Positions 17,456 to 25,930 of a DNA stretch of 64,000 bases are shown in pieces. A model generated the notes under the pieces. That model was not told the DNA's origin and made no database searches. It was given only the letters and a program-made list of their open reading frames with translations. The stretch's first letter is position 1. Each line of letters opens with the position of its first letter. Position numbers and translations under genes: made by a program. The DNA comes from JACPPO01 sp965262505 (GTDB lineage Bacteria > Acidobacteriota > Vicinamibacteria > Vicinamibacterales > UBA2999), in contig CBDHFM010000012.1 in the NCBI GenBank assembly GCA_965262505.1, positions 47,966-111,965 of the forward strand. The letters are read 5' to 3'.

Positions 17456-18474
17456 CCACGAGCCCGGCCCAGGCCGAGACGAGCCCCGTCACCGTCCCGA
17501 CCTTGCAGGACCGCGCCGCCACGCTCGCGCCCCTCGGATGGACCGGGCGCGAGGCGGAATGGCTCGCGCTCGTCGCCTTGCACAGCGGCGTCTTTACGCG
17601 GTCCCAATGGTGCTATTTCTTTCACGAGACGCACCCTGAGCCGGCCCGCCGGTTCGTCCGCGCGCTCATCGAGAAAAAGATGGGCGCTGAGGACGAGCGG
17701 GGCATGTTCCCAGGCGGCGCGCGGGCCGTCCTCCTCACGGGGAAAGCGATCTATCGGGCGCTTGGCATCGAGAACGTACGCCACCGGCGAGGCAAGGAAG
17801 CGACCACGCACGTGCTCCTGCGGCGGCTACTCTCGCTCGATTACCTCATCGAGCGGCCGACCCTCGGCTGGCTCCCGACGGAGGAAGAAAAGGTGCAGCG
17901 GTTCGAGGCGCTGGGCATCGACCGTGGGACGTTGCCATACCGGAACTATGGAAAGAACGAAAAGGCGCAGCCGCGCTATTTTGCCCTGAAATTGCCGATC
18001 GCTGTAGACGATCAGGCGGCGACCTTTGTGTACGTTGATTCAGGGCAGTCCACCGATAGCGAGCTGCGCGCGTGGGGCGTGGCTCACGCGCCGCTCTGGT
18101 CCTCGCTGCGGGCGCGGACGTTCTCTGTGCAGGTCGTCGCCGTCGGCACGGGCGTCGAGGCCGAGAACCGGGCCGAGACCGTGCTCACACGCTGGACGCG
18201 CGCCGGCGACGGCCAGGGCGCGCCGGACCTCACCACGCCGACCAAAGCCGACCCGGACATTCGTCAAGAACTGGTGCGGCTCGACACGGCGATCCGCGCG
18301 GGTGACATGCAGGTGTTGACCGCGGCCGGCGGGTGGCACACGGCGGCTGACCGGCTGCTGGAGCTTCGAGAACTCCCCGAGGGCACGCCGACCAAGACGA
18401 CCGCCAAGGGTGCCATCGATCGGTATTCCACGTGGAGCACTGTCCGGCTCATCAGTCCCGAGGCGGCGACGTGA
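17452..18474 (+). CDS. Replication-relaxation family protein (putative relaxosome component)
   Basis: 340 residues. N-terminal winged helix (TGREAEWLALVALHSGVFTR, SQWCYFFHE), a middle helical part (LLRRLLSLDYLIERPTLGWL), then a beta-rich domain (YFALKLPIAVDDQAATFVYV). This matches the Replic_Relax family found on conjugative plasmids beside VirD4. It ends with a short unit, AIDRYSTWSTVRLISPEAAT, that reappears in a decayed copy at 42868-43042 (SIDRYSTWRTLRLISPESVT). It probably works with DNA at the nearby putative origin of transfer (inference). Confidence 0.75.
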   Translation: MTTSPAQAETSPVTVPTLQDRAATLAPLGWTGREAEWLALVALHSGVFTRSQWCYFFHETHPEPARRFVRALIEKKMGAEDERGMFPGGARAVLLTGKAIYRALGIENVRHRRGKEATTHVLLRRLLSLDYLIERPTLGWLPTEEEKVQRFEALGIDRGTLPYRNYGKNEKAQPRYFALKLPIAVDDQAATFVYVDSGQSTDSELRAWGVAHAPLWSSLRARTFSVQVVAVGTGVEAENRAETVLTRWTRAGDGQGAPDLTTPTKADPDIRQELVRLDTAIRAGDMQVLTAAGGWHTAADRLLELRELPEGTPTKTTAKGAIDRYSTWSTVRLISPEAAT

Positions 18475-18876
18475 GGCGCGCCGTGTTGCCCCGTCGTCTG
18501 GACCTGTCCGGGGGCAAGGCCGGGGGCGAGGCCGGGGGCGAGCGCACTGTGATAGCGACAGAGGGGGGGGTATCACAAAAACAGAGGGAGGGGGTATCAC
18601 ATCCCCCCCGTCCATGTTTCCCCGTCGCTGTTCGTGTTTTTCGTCCTAGACCGTCGTTCTCGATCCGCGCCAGCGGAGAGGGAAAAGACGGGAGCGACCC
18701 CCCCGTTTGTGCCGCTGGCGCGGATCGGCAACGGGGGGGGTATCACACCGGGTCTCACACCCGGTATCACACCCCCCCGCCGCCGATGGGGGGGTCGCTC
18801 CCGTCTCAATGTATCCCTGCGGGAAGGCTCCGACGTCCGCCCAGGCGCGCGACTGGACGCGCCGACGAGCGGCGCC
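18475..18876. other. Structured non-coding region before virD4: interlocking inverted repeats and G-tract/tatcaca repeats
   Basis: 402 bases with no convincing gene in an otherwise gapless operon. Two perfect inverted repeats interlock. Arm A is 18661-18676 (cgatccgcgccagcgg) with A' at 18712-18727. Arm B is 18686-18704 (agacgggagcgaccccccc) with B' at 18788-18806. The order A-B-A'-B' is the topology of a pseudoknot or of competing hairpins. Four copies of ggtatcaca, two behind runs of eight G, lie around them (18561-18600, 18735-18775), and accgggt-ctcac-acccggt is at 18748-18766. Decayed relatives of this junction at 42.8 kb and 61.2 kb lack the 18650-18802 segment. It may be an oriT, a structured leader RNA or a small mobile insert. 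Confidence 0.7.
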
Positions 18877-20928
18877 ATGCTTGACCGATTATTGCGCGCG
18901 TTCCTTGTCGTCGGCGGCGTCAGCGCCGTGGGCGCGTGGACGTGGCCGGGGCCGTTCCCCGAGGCCGATCCCGTCGCCGTTCTGGTGCGGTATGACACCC
19001 CGAACGTGTACACGGCCGTCGTCGGCTGGTACTACGTCGCGCCCGGCGTGGCCGCCTTCCTGGCCGGCCAATTCCTCATCAGCGTCTCCCGGATTTGGTT
19101 CGCTCGGATGGGTATCCGTGTCGGGCTCCGCGCCCGCCTTCCGCGCTGGCCACTGTCGCCCGACGACGCCGGCCCGGCCATCGTCGTCGGCGAGGTGCAT
19201 CACCCCACCCGACCGGAAGAAAGTCGCGCCCCGGAATGGCTCACCATCCCGGAGCGGGGACTCTATACCGGCGTGGCGATTTTCGGGGCCGTCGGGTCCG
19301 GCAAGACCTCGGCCTGTATGCACCCCTTCGCCCGCCAGCTCTTGAGCTGGCACGCCACGAATCCCGAGCGGCGCGTGGCGGCGCTGATCCTGGAAGTGAA
19401 GGGGGATTTTTGTCACGACATCCGCCACATCCTGGCCGACGTGGGGCGCGCCGACGACTACATCGAGCTGGGTCTCGATGGCCGGCTGACATGGAACCCG
19501 TTGAGTGCCACCTGGCTCGATTCCTACTCGCTCGCCTACACCGTGGCGTCCCTCCTCAATCAACTGTTCGGGAAGGGCAAAGAACCCTTCTGGCAACAGG
19601 CCTACACGAATCTGGTCCGCTGGATCATCGAGCTGTACCGCGTGCTGCCCGGCGGATGGGTGACGCTCCAAGACGTGTATCACTGCGCGATCGACAAAGA
19701 GCTATTCGCCGAGAAAATCACACAGGCGCAGACCTACGCGCGGGACATGAGCGACGAGTGGATCAGCCTCACGGCGGACGACGCGGCCGACCACTTGGGC
19801 GAACTCATGTCGCGTGGATTCACGGTGGATATCACGGCCACCGCGCGCCTCCGCGCGCCCCGGTCGACACCCGCGCTGGCGTACCTCACACAGCACGAGA
19901 TCACGCACCGCATCGACCGCATCGAAAGCACCACGGCGATGGAGATCCGGCTCCGCGTCGAAGCCGTCCACCGCTGGTATGTCCACGACTGGAACACCCT
20001 CGATAACAAGATCCGGTCGAGCATCGTGGAAGGGGTATCCGTGTTCCTCAGCATGTTCGACTTGCCGGCCATCGCGCGGGTGTTTTGCCCGCCCGCGCCC
20101 GAGGTGCGGGCGTTCCGCGGCACGGCCGAACCGCGGCCGGCCGACAAAGCCGGCAACCAATTACCCGCGCTCCCCGGCACCGCCTTGAGCGGCGACCTCC
20201 CGCCCCTTGACCAGCTCATCGAGGGCGGCAAGGTGCTGGCCTTGAATATGCCCGCCGGCACCAACCCGGCGCTCGCCAGGGCGATCGGCGTCATGCTCAA
20301 AAATGCGTGGCTCCAATCGTTGTTGCGCCGGCCGGTGACGATGAAACACACGCCCGGCCGCTACGTCCGGCCGGCCGTCTTTATCTGCGACGAATATCAA
20401 GCGTTCGCCAGCGTCGGCGAGGACGACCCGAGCGGCGACGAGAAAGCCTTTGCCCTCACCCGGCAGTGCCGCGTGATCCCCATCGTCGCCACGCAATCCA
20501 TCAGCTCGCTGCGGTCCGTGCTCGGCAGTTCCGAGGCGTGGCGGACGCTCCTGCAAACGCTCCGCACCCGGATCTTTCTGAGCCTGAGCGACGAGGCCAG
20601 CGCCGAGATCGCCTCGAAGCTGTGCGGGCAGGTCGCCAAGATTAAAAGCTCGTACACGATCAACGAAAGCGGGAAATCGAGCGGCATCAATTTGCTGACC
20701 GCCCAGGCCGGCGGGGGCCGGGCCAGCGTCGGCGCCAGCAAGAGTTTTAAGGAGCAGCGCGAGGCGCTGTTTCAGCCGCGCGACTTCGCCTTGCTGGGGA
20801 ACTGTCAGGCGATCTGTTTGCCGTACGACGGCGTGCAGTCCCTGCCGCCGCGGCGCGTCTACTTGAAGCCGCACTACCTCCCCGCCGACCTCCCCTACTG
20901 GACCGCGAAACAGACAGGGCAGCTATGA
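18877..20928 (+). CDS. virD4: VirD4/TraG-type coupling protein
   Basis: 683 residues. Two N-terminal transmembrane helices (~3-22 LLRAFLVVGGVSAVGAWTWP; ~48-68 YYVAPGVAAFLAGQFLISVS). Walker A GAVGSGKTS is at 137-145. A TraG/TraD ATPase core includes VAALILEVKGDFCHD, the central all-alpha domain, Walker B FICDEYQAF (Asp at 505), and ATQSISSLRSVLGSSEAWRT. It docks the relaxosome onto the T4SS. I chose the ATG at 18877 because it gives the usual N-terminal membrane pair; the frame is open 80 codons further up, through the inverted repeats. It overlaps virB11 by four bases. Confidence 0.96.
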   Translation: MLDRLLRAFLVVGGVSAVGAWTWPGPFPEADPVAVLVRYDTPNVYTAVVGWYYVAPGVAAFLAGQFLISVSRIWFARMGIRVGLRARLPRWPLSPDDAGPAIVVGEVHHPTRPEESRAPEWLTIPERGLYTGVAIFGAVGSGKTSACMHPFARQLLSWHATNPERRVAALILEVKGDFCHDIRHILADVGRADDYIELGLDGRLTWNPLSATWLDSYSLAYTVASLLNQLFGKGKEPFWQQAYTNLVRWIIELYRVLPGGWVTLQDVYHCAIDKELFAEKITQAQTYARDMSDEWISLTADDAADHLGELMSRGFTVDITATARLRAPRSTPALAYLTQHEITHRIDRIESTTAMEIRLRVEAVHRWYVHDWNTLDNKIRSSIVEGVSVFLSMFDLPAIARVFCPPAPEVRAFRGTAEPRPADKAGNQLPALPGTALSGDLPPLDQLIEGGKVLALNMPAGTNPALARAIGVMLKNAWLQSLLRRPVTMKHTPGRYVRPAVFICDEYQAFASVGEDDPSGDEKAFALTRQCRVIPIVATQSISSLRSVLGSSEAWRTLLQTLRTRIFLSLSDEASAEIASKLCGQVAKIKSSYTINESGKSSGINLLTAQAGGGRASVGASKSFKEQREALFQPRDFALLGNCQAICLPYDGVQSLPPRRVYLKPHYLPADLPYWTAKQTGQL

Positions 20929-21884
20929 GCAACGGCGACGGGCTGGACCTGCTGAAACCGTTTTTACCAGGGCTTGAGGCGGCGCTCGACGACCCCGACG
21001 TGAGCGAGATCATGATCAACGGACCCGGGAACGTCTGGCTGGAAGGCCACGGCCGGCTCCGGCCGATTGCCGCGCCCGCGCTCGACGCCGCGGCCCTGGA
21101 ACGCGCGGCGATTCACATCGCCCGGCCCCTGGGGTTGGACCCGGCCACGACGCCCGTCCTCGATGCCCGGCTCGACGACGGCTCGCGCGTGGCGATCTGC
21201 GTGCCGCCGGCCAGCCCGCACGTGACCATCACGGTCCGGCGGTTTGGGAAACGCGCGTTCACCGCGGCGCAGCTCGTCGAGCAAGGCGCGCTCCCCGTGA
21301 CCGTCCGAGACGCGGCCCGTCGCACCCTCCACACGCGCCGCAACATCTTGGTGAGCGGCGGCACGGGCAGCGGCAAGACCACGCTGCTCAACGCGCTTAT
21401 TGCCCTCATCCCCGACGACGAGCGGATCGTCGCCATCGAGGACACGCTCGAGCTGCGGATCGACTCCCTGAACTGCGTCCGGTTCGAGGCGCGCGGGCTG
21501 CAGCACGGAGCCGTGACCATCCGCGACCTGGTGCGGCACGCCTTGCGGCACCGACCTGATCACATCGTCGTCGGCGAAGTGCGCGGCGGCGAAGCCGCCG
21601 ACCTCTTGCAAGCCCTCAACACCGGCCACGGCGGCTCGCTCACCACCGTCCACGCCAACAACGCTGAGAGCGCCTTGTCGCGCCTGGCGAGCTGCGCCAT
21701 GCAGGGCGATGGCGATCTCCCGTGGGAAGTCACCTGCCGCGGCGTCGTCGATGGGATTGCGATGGTGATCCACATGACGCGCACCGATGGCCGGCGCTTT
21801 GTCGAAGAAGCGGCGTACGTGAATGGCTACGACGCAGGGAGTAACACATGGGATATCGAACGAATCGACATGCCGAAGGCATAA
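20925..21884 (+). CDS. virB11: VirB11-type T4SS hexameric ATPase
   Basis: 319 residues. The N-terminal domain has DDPDVSEIMINGPGNVWLEG. The RecA-like domain has Walker A GGTGSGKTT at ~145-153, the Asp box ERIVAIEDTLELRI, LRHRPDHIVVGEVRGGEAAD, and the His box LNTGHGGSLTTVHANNAESA. It powers switching between pilus assembly and DNA transfer. The start overlaps the virD4 stop (atga). A decayed copy of its last 60 codons is at 30972-31182. Confidence 0.96.
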   Translation: MSNGDGLDLLKPFLPGLEAALDDPDVSEIMINGPGNVWLEGHGRLRPIAAPALDAAALERAAIHIARPLGLDPATTPVLDARLDDGSRVAICVPPASPHVTITVRRFGKRAFTAAQLVEQGALPVTVRDAARRTLHTRRNILVSGGTGSGKTTLLNALIALIPDDERIVAIEDTLELRIDSLNCVRFEARGLQHGAVTIRDLVRHALRHRPDHIVVGEVRGGEAADLLQALNTGHGGSLTTVHANNAESALSRLASCAMQGDGDLPWEVTCRGVVDGIAMVIHMTRTDGRRFVEEAAYVNGYDAGSNTWDIERIDMPKA

Positions 21885-22402
21885 AGGCGGTTCGCTTCGC
21901 GCGCCGGGCGCCGTCTCGAGAAATTTTCTTGAGCCCCGCGCCCCTCGTTCTCGTCGCGCTGCTGAGCGGCGCAGCCGCGGCGGCGCACACGACCGGCCCC
22001 GCCCAGGTCGAACGCATCATCGACGGCGATACCATCAGCGTCCGCCTAGCGGATGGCAGCCGCGCCACCGTCCGACTGACGGGCGTCGAGACGCCCGAGA
22101 CACGACACCCCACGCAAGGGGTCGAACCCGGCGGACCGGCCGCGTCCGCCTCTACCACGCGCCGGCTGACAGGCGCGATCGTCCGGCTCGACCGCGACCC
22201 GACCGGCGACGACATCGACGCCGACGGTCGCATCCTCCGGTACGTCGTGCTCGCCAGTGGCGAGCACGTCACTGCCACCCTCGTCCGCGACGGGTACGGC
22301 ACCGCGATCCGAGCGTTCCCGTACTCCCGTCAACGCGAATGTCTCGCGCTGGAAGCCCAGGCGCGCCGCGCGCGCCGCGGGCTCTGGAGTCAACCCCGAT
22401 GA
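21848..22402 (+). CDS. Exported staphylococcal-nuclease-like (thermonuclease) protein
   Basis: 184 residues. A basic start is followed by a hydrophobic export signal (FLSPAPLVLVALLSGAAAAA, ~28-47). The SNase fold has VERIIDGDTISVRLADGSRA, TVRLTGVETPE with the catalytic Arg and Glu, and YGTAIRAFPYSRQRECLALE. It would cleave DNA or RNA in the periplasm or outside. Nucleases of this type occur on many conjugative plasmids. The start at 21848 overlaps virB11 by 37 bases. A hairpin motif (21915-21933) similar to those before virB2 and virB5 lies inside the frame, so a later start cannot be excluded. Confidence 0.88.
   Translation: MGYRTNRHAEGIKAVRFARRAPSREIFLSPAPLVLVALLSGAAAAAHTTGPAQVERIIDGDTISVRLADGSRATVRLTGVETPETRHPTQGVEPGGPAASASTTRRLTGAIVRLDRDPTGDDIDADGRILRYVVLASGEHVTATLVRDGYGTAIRAFPYSRQRECLALEAQARRARRGLWSQPR
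21915..21945 (+). promoter_or_regulatory. Conserved hairpin motif (copy 3 of 3), inside the nuclease gene
   Basis: ctcgagaaattttcttgag (21915-21933), followed by ccccgcgcccct. Compare ctcgagaatgtgtcttgag followed by cccgcgcccacg before virB5. Here it overlaps the first codons of the annotated nuclease frame, which suggests a leader remnant or a later true start. Confidence 0.45.
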
Positions 22403-23616
22403 TCGAATTGACAACCGACCCTGTGTGCTCCCAATCCGCGCTGCCGCTGGCCGGCGCCCAGGCCCGGCAGCTGATGGCCCCGTGGGGCTACCCCCCGACC
22501 CGCGCGCCGCTGGCCACCATCCGCACCGCGGGCCACGACGGCGACCTGTCCGCGCAATTTACCCTTGGCTGGATCTACGAACACGGCGCCGACGTGCCCC
22601 AGGACTACCGCGAGGCGATCGACTGGTATCGGCGCGCGGCCACCCACGGCGAGCCCGAAGCGATCAACACCGTCGGGCTGCTCTACTACTACGGCAAGGG
22701 CGTCCCGAAAGATCCGCGCGAGGCTACGATCTGGTTTCACCAGGCGGCGGAGCTCGGCCACGCCATGGCGCAATGGAACCTGGCCGGGATGTACTACCGC
22801 GGCGACGGCGCGCCGCACGATGACACCCAAGCCGAGCGCTGGTGCCGACGCGCCGCCGAGCAGGACTGCCCGCCGGCACAAAACACCCTCGCCAACATCT
22901 ACCACGACGGCCGCGGCGTGGCCGCGGACTATACCGAGGCCGCGACGTGGTATCGGCGTGCCGCGGCCCAGGGCTTTGCCAAGGCGCAATGGAACCTCGC
23001 CGAGATGTACTACGTCGGCCGCGGCGTCGCGCGGGACTACGCCATCGGCGACGTGTGGTGTCGCCAGGCCGCGGCGCAGGGCCACGAGCGGGCGCAAGCC
23101 CACCTTGACGTGATCACGGCCCCACCGCCGCCCGGTCCGTTCGACCCGCCAGATCCCCCCGCGCCCACCACAGGCGGGGATTTCTTTGACCGCGTACGGC
23201 GCAATCGCATCCGACTCGAGCGCGGCGCGGCCGAGGTGGATGCGATCCTCGACCGCGTACTCCCGCGCGCGCACCAGCTCGACGCGAGCTTTGATCGCAT
23301 CGACGCCGCTACCCGGCGGCTCGACAACATCATCCGCCGCGCTGAAGACCTGGAACGGGATCACGTCACCCGGCGGCAAGGACTGTTCAAAACCATCCAC
23401 GCCTTGAGCGACGTGGCCGAGCGGGCGCAGCGCCGTATCCAAGCCATCACGGCAGCCCTGAAAGCACGCGATAAGGAAACCCGCGCGATCGAGGCGCGCC
23501 TGCGCCAGACCATGATCAATCGCACCGGCGACCCCGACGGGCCACCCGCCGCGGCCGACGCCGCCGCCGCGGACCCCGCGCCGGAGGACCAGACCTCACC
23601 CACGACGCGATCCTGA
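22399..23616 (+). CDS. Sel1-repeat protein with C-terminal coiled coil
   Basis: 405 residues, start overlapping the nuclease stop (atga). Residues ~45-230 are five Sel1-like repeats (for example AQFTLGWIYEHGADVPQDYR, AINTVGLLYYYGKGVPKDPR, AQNTLANIYHDGRGVAADYT, AQWNLAEMYYVGRGVARDYA). A Pro-rich hinge (PPPPGPFDPPDPPAP) is followed by a long helical region (~265-385) with QLDASFDRIDAATRRLDNII. Sel1 repeats are protein-binding scaffolds. There is no signal peptide. At the end of a T4SS operon it could be a substrate-recruiting adaptor or an exported effector; both are inference. Confidence 0.9.
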   Translation: MIELTTDPVCSQSALPLAGAQARQLMAPWGYPPTRAPLATIRTAGHDGDLSAQFTLGWIYEHGADVPQDYREAIDWYRRAATHGEPEAINTVGLLYYYGKGVPKDPREATIWFHQAAELGHAMAQWNLAGMYYRGDGAPHDDTQAERWCRRAAEQDCPPAQNTLANIYHDGRGVAADYTEAATWYRRAAAQGFAKAQWNLAEMYYVGRGVARDYAIGDVWCRQAAAQGHERAQAHLDVITAPPPPGPFDPPDPPAPTTGGDFFDRVRRNRIRLERGAAEVDAILDRVLPRAHQLDASFDRIDAATRRLDNIIRRAEDLERDHVTRRQGLFKTIHALSDVAERAQRRIQAITAALKARDKETRAIEARLRQTMINRTGDPDGPPAAADAAAADPAPEDQTSPTTRS

Positions 23617-23664
23617 TCGCGTACGGATGATCGACGACCCCGAGACGAAAGGAGAGCCGCACCC

Positions 23665-23946
23665 ATGCCTCATGACATTGCCGACGCGACCAGCCTCAGC
23701 ACGAAAGCCACCAAAGCCCTTGAGACGTTGAGCACACGCGCGACGAAGGCGGACGCAATACGCGGCGCCGCGGCGCACACAGCCGCCGCCGCGAAAGTCG
23801 CCGCCGCCGCGGCCGACGCCGTGACCGCCAACCGGGCCGCGGCCGAGGCGTGGGATGCCCTGGCGACCCACGCCGCCACGCAAGCCGAGAACTGCCGGCA
23901 CGGGGCGGAACTGGCCGACCGGACCCGGCACCGCTGGACGCGCTAA
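23665..23946 (+). CDS. Small Ala-rich helical protein
   Basis: 93 residues, almost entirely helix (TKATKALETLSTRATKADAI, AAAHTAAAAKVAAAAADAVT), ending THAATQAENCRHGAELADRT, RHRWTR. The ribosome site aaaggag precedes the ATG. No family is recognised. It is the last gene of the transfer operon. A frameshifted copy lies at 31292-31524 and a C-terminal scrap at 26245-26292, so it is a stable member of this element family. A coiled-coil accessory or antitoxin-like role is possible but unsupported. Confidence 0.7.
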   Translation: MPHDIADATSLSTKATKALETLSTRATKADAIRGAAAHTAAAAKVAAAAADAVTANRAAAEAWDALATHAATQAENCRHGAELADRTRHRWTR

Positions 23947-24159
23947 AATGGCGTACAGCACCCGGCACGGTCGCCGAGGGGGTTTTTACCCCACCCCGCG
24001 GTCGAACGCCCCGCAGGAGGCGACCTCGCGGCCCGCTGGGCGACTCGTGGCTGACGGAGAGGGCCTTGATGAGTTCCTCGAGCGCGAGCAGCCCCGGGAG
24101 CTGGGCGGCCTGGCGCTTCGACCTACACACGCCTGACACGTGCGGAAAGGAGCAACGCC

Positions 24160-24342
24160 ATGACGCACCTCACGACCCCCGGCGGCGGGCCAGCGTGCGG
24201 CGGCGCCCCGACCCTATTTGACTCGCCCGAGCCAGACAACGTGACGTGCGGCCGCTGCCGCCAGACGGTTGAGTTCCGCCGTGTCGTCGAACACGCGGCC
24301 ACCGCCGGTGCAGCCCCACTGCCCAGTCAGAAAGCTTTCTGA
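24160..24342 (+). CDS. Small putative zinc-ribbon protein
   Basis: 60 residues with a Cys pair typical of a zinc knuckle (DNVTCGRCRQTVEF) and an earlier Cys (PACGGAPTLFDSPEP). Ribosome site ggaaaggag is at 24142-24150. Unknown function; similar small zinc ribbons are common in plasmid accessory regions. The last ~15 residues run into the junction with unrelated sequence at ~24345. Confidence 0.5.
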   Translation: MTHLTTPGGGPACGGAPTLFDSPEPDNVTCGRCRQTVEFRRVVEHAATAGAAPLPSQKAF

Positions 24343-24344
24343 GA

Positions 24345-24483
24345 GCGCCCTGAGAGTTGTGTACGTCAAGTTCTGCAAAAAGGTCTGAGTTCGGGGGACC
24401 GCGCCGGACCTGCCGCCAGTTCGCTGCGCTCGTGGCCTGGCTCGAAATCGACGAGCTCGATACGCTCGTCTACGGCGGGTAAC
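24345..24483 (+). pseudogene. Junction and tail fragment ending in DTLVYGG
   Basis: gtgtacgtcaagttctgcaaa (24359-24379) resembles the left end of the IS256-type remnant at 38143-38163 and may be an IS scar. It is followed by an in-frame tail, VAWLEIDELDTLVYGG-stop (24432-24483). This matches the intended tail of the small gene at 26694, VSWLSLDEIDALVYGG. From 24484 to 25100 I see no gene. Confidence 0.45.
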
Positions 24484-25102
24484 CCTACCAGCCGGTTTCG
24501 CCACCCGGCCCGGCCGCGCTGGCGCGCGTTCCTCATGGCGCTGCGGTCCTCGCCGTCGTCCCGCCGGCGGCGCTCGCCTGGCTGTACTACTTCGTGGTGA
24601 TTCACGACGGCTCGATGCTCATCACGTTCCCCGTGATTCTCTCGATGCCTTTCGCGCTTCGCGCGCTCATCCGCGGCTGGCTGGGGTCCGCCGCGCGAAC
24701 TCGCCGCACCAATCCTCCGGTAGCGTGCGCGGCCATGCTTGCCGCCGTTGCGCCCGAGGATTCGGCGCGTGGCGGTGACAGGCCCCGTCCGCTCGATCCG
24801 CGATAGCCACCCACCAGAGGCACGTCTCGCACCGCTCCACTCGTTGGCGTCGTCTGGTCTGCTGGCATCACCTTCGCCCCTTTCGGCCTGACGGTGGAGG
24901 CGTTGTCCACCATTTTTAGGCGCAATCCTTCGTAAAATCGGCCGGTGCCGCTCTACGTATACACCCCCGCCCACAGTTTTTCAGGCTGTTCTCCACGTTT
25001 TCAGCCGTGAGGCGAGGCCCGCCATTCTCTCCACGCACGGCGTCCGCGTGGCGAGTGTGCCGTTGCATCCCCGTCCGACTCCCCGGCGTGGCCGGGCCGC
25101 TG

Positions 25103-25158
25103 GTGTCCTCTAGTGACGAAGGACACACAGCCACCCGTGACCCGAAGGAGGTACATAG
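25103..25158 (+). promoter_or_regulatory. Conserved leader hairpin plus ribosome site, now in front of foreign sequence
   Basis: gtgtcc ... ggacac (25103-25108 with 25121-25126) then gaaggagg (25144-25151) and ATG at 25159. The same hairpin/ribosome-site block stands in front of the gene at 26694 (26641-26663, gaaggag). At 25.16 kb the leader has lost its gene and runs into an antisense integrase fragment. Confidence 0.5.
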
Positions 25159-25171
25159 ATGCAGAACTTGA

Positions 25172-25412
25172 AACACACCGCCTCGAGCCCCAGGCCCCGC
25201 GCCTCGCACCACGCCAGAAACTGCCCCACGGCCCGCCCGTACGCCGCGCGCGTCCTCGCGTTCGCGATCCGCGCCGCGAAGAACTCCAGAAACCTGGCCA
25301 CCGCCCCGGGCCCCGCGTCGACGATCAGCCGCGGCAGCACGAGCTCGGCCCGCTGCGCGCGCGCCGGCCGCAGGGCGTCCGACGGCTCGACCCGCACCAG
25401 GTCTTCGCTCAT
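25172..25412 (-). pseudogene. N-terminal (SAM-like) fragment of a tyrosine integrase
   Basis: MSEDLVRVEPSDALRPARAQ, then VARFLEFFAARIANARTRAA and YGRAVGQFLAWCEARGLGLE: the core-binding domain of a phage integrase. It is cut after ~75 codons where the leader block at 25103-25170 begins, so no catalytic domain remains. The start overlaps the stop of the gene at 25409-25930. This integrase is unlike the P4-type ones elsewhere in the window. Confidence 0.75.
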
Positions 25413-25930
25413 TCCCCCACCTCTCCCCCGCCGCCGGCCGCCTCTCCCTCCTCGACGAGCGCCTCGAACTGCTCGTAGTCGTTCGTCAGCGCCTGGGCGA
25501 GCGCGAAGAGCCGCCCGACGGCCTCCTGCGCCCCGGAGAACCGCACTTCGATCCGGTCCCGCGCGACGTGGACGCCCTCGGGCAGGCTGGCGAGCCGTCC
25601 CTCGAGCGCCTCGACCGGAACGGCCACGCGGATCCCGGTCAGCCGCGCCGTCCGGAGCTCGGTCAGGAGCCGCTCCCGGCGGTCTGCTTCTCCGCGGAAG
25701 GCGGCCCGGGCGCGGTGTTTCCGGAGCTGGCGGAGGAGCTGTGTTCTCGGGAGCGTTCGCTGGTTGCCGGTGAGCTCGGCCCCGAAGGTCTGCATGAGCG
25801 TCGCCGCCCGGGCTCTCGAGACGCCGAAGAGCTGCTCGACGTCGCCGCGCGTGAGCAACTCGCGGTCCAGCGCCGCGAGCTGGCGGATGGCGTCGGGGAT
25901 GGCGAGCAGCCAGCGGGGCGTGGCGGGCAT
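25409..25930 (-). CDS. Putative DNA-binding protein paired with an integrase
   Basis: 173 residues. A helix-turn-helix-like stretch (TRGDVEQLFGVSRARAATLM) is followed by basic helical sequence and a C-terminal segment (VAVPVEALEGRLASLPEGVH, RIEVRFSGAQEAVGRLFALA). No named family is recognised. The four-base overlap with the downstream integrase fragment implies an operon, so it is probably a small recombination or regulatory partner that arrived with that integrase. Confidence 0.65.
   Translation of the reverse strand: MPATPRWLLAIPDAIRQLAALDRELLTRGDVEQLFGVSRARAATLMQTFGAELTGNQRTLPRTQLLRQLRKHRARAAFRGEADRRERLLTELRTARLTGIRVAVPVEALEGRLASLPEGVHVARDRIEVRFSGAQEAVGRLFALAQALTNDYEQFEALVEEGEAAGGGGEVGE

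Noticed and set aside
21823..22398. Upstream extension of the Sel1 protein frame
   Set aside because: The frame is open to 21823 but overlaps the nuclease gene. The ATG at 22399, overlapping the nuclease stop, gives a normal start and the upstream residues are basic nonsense.
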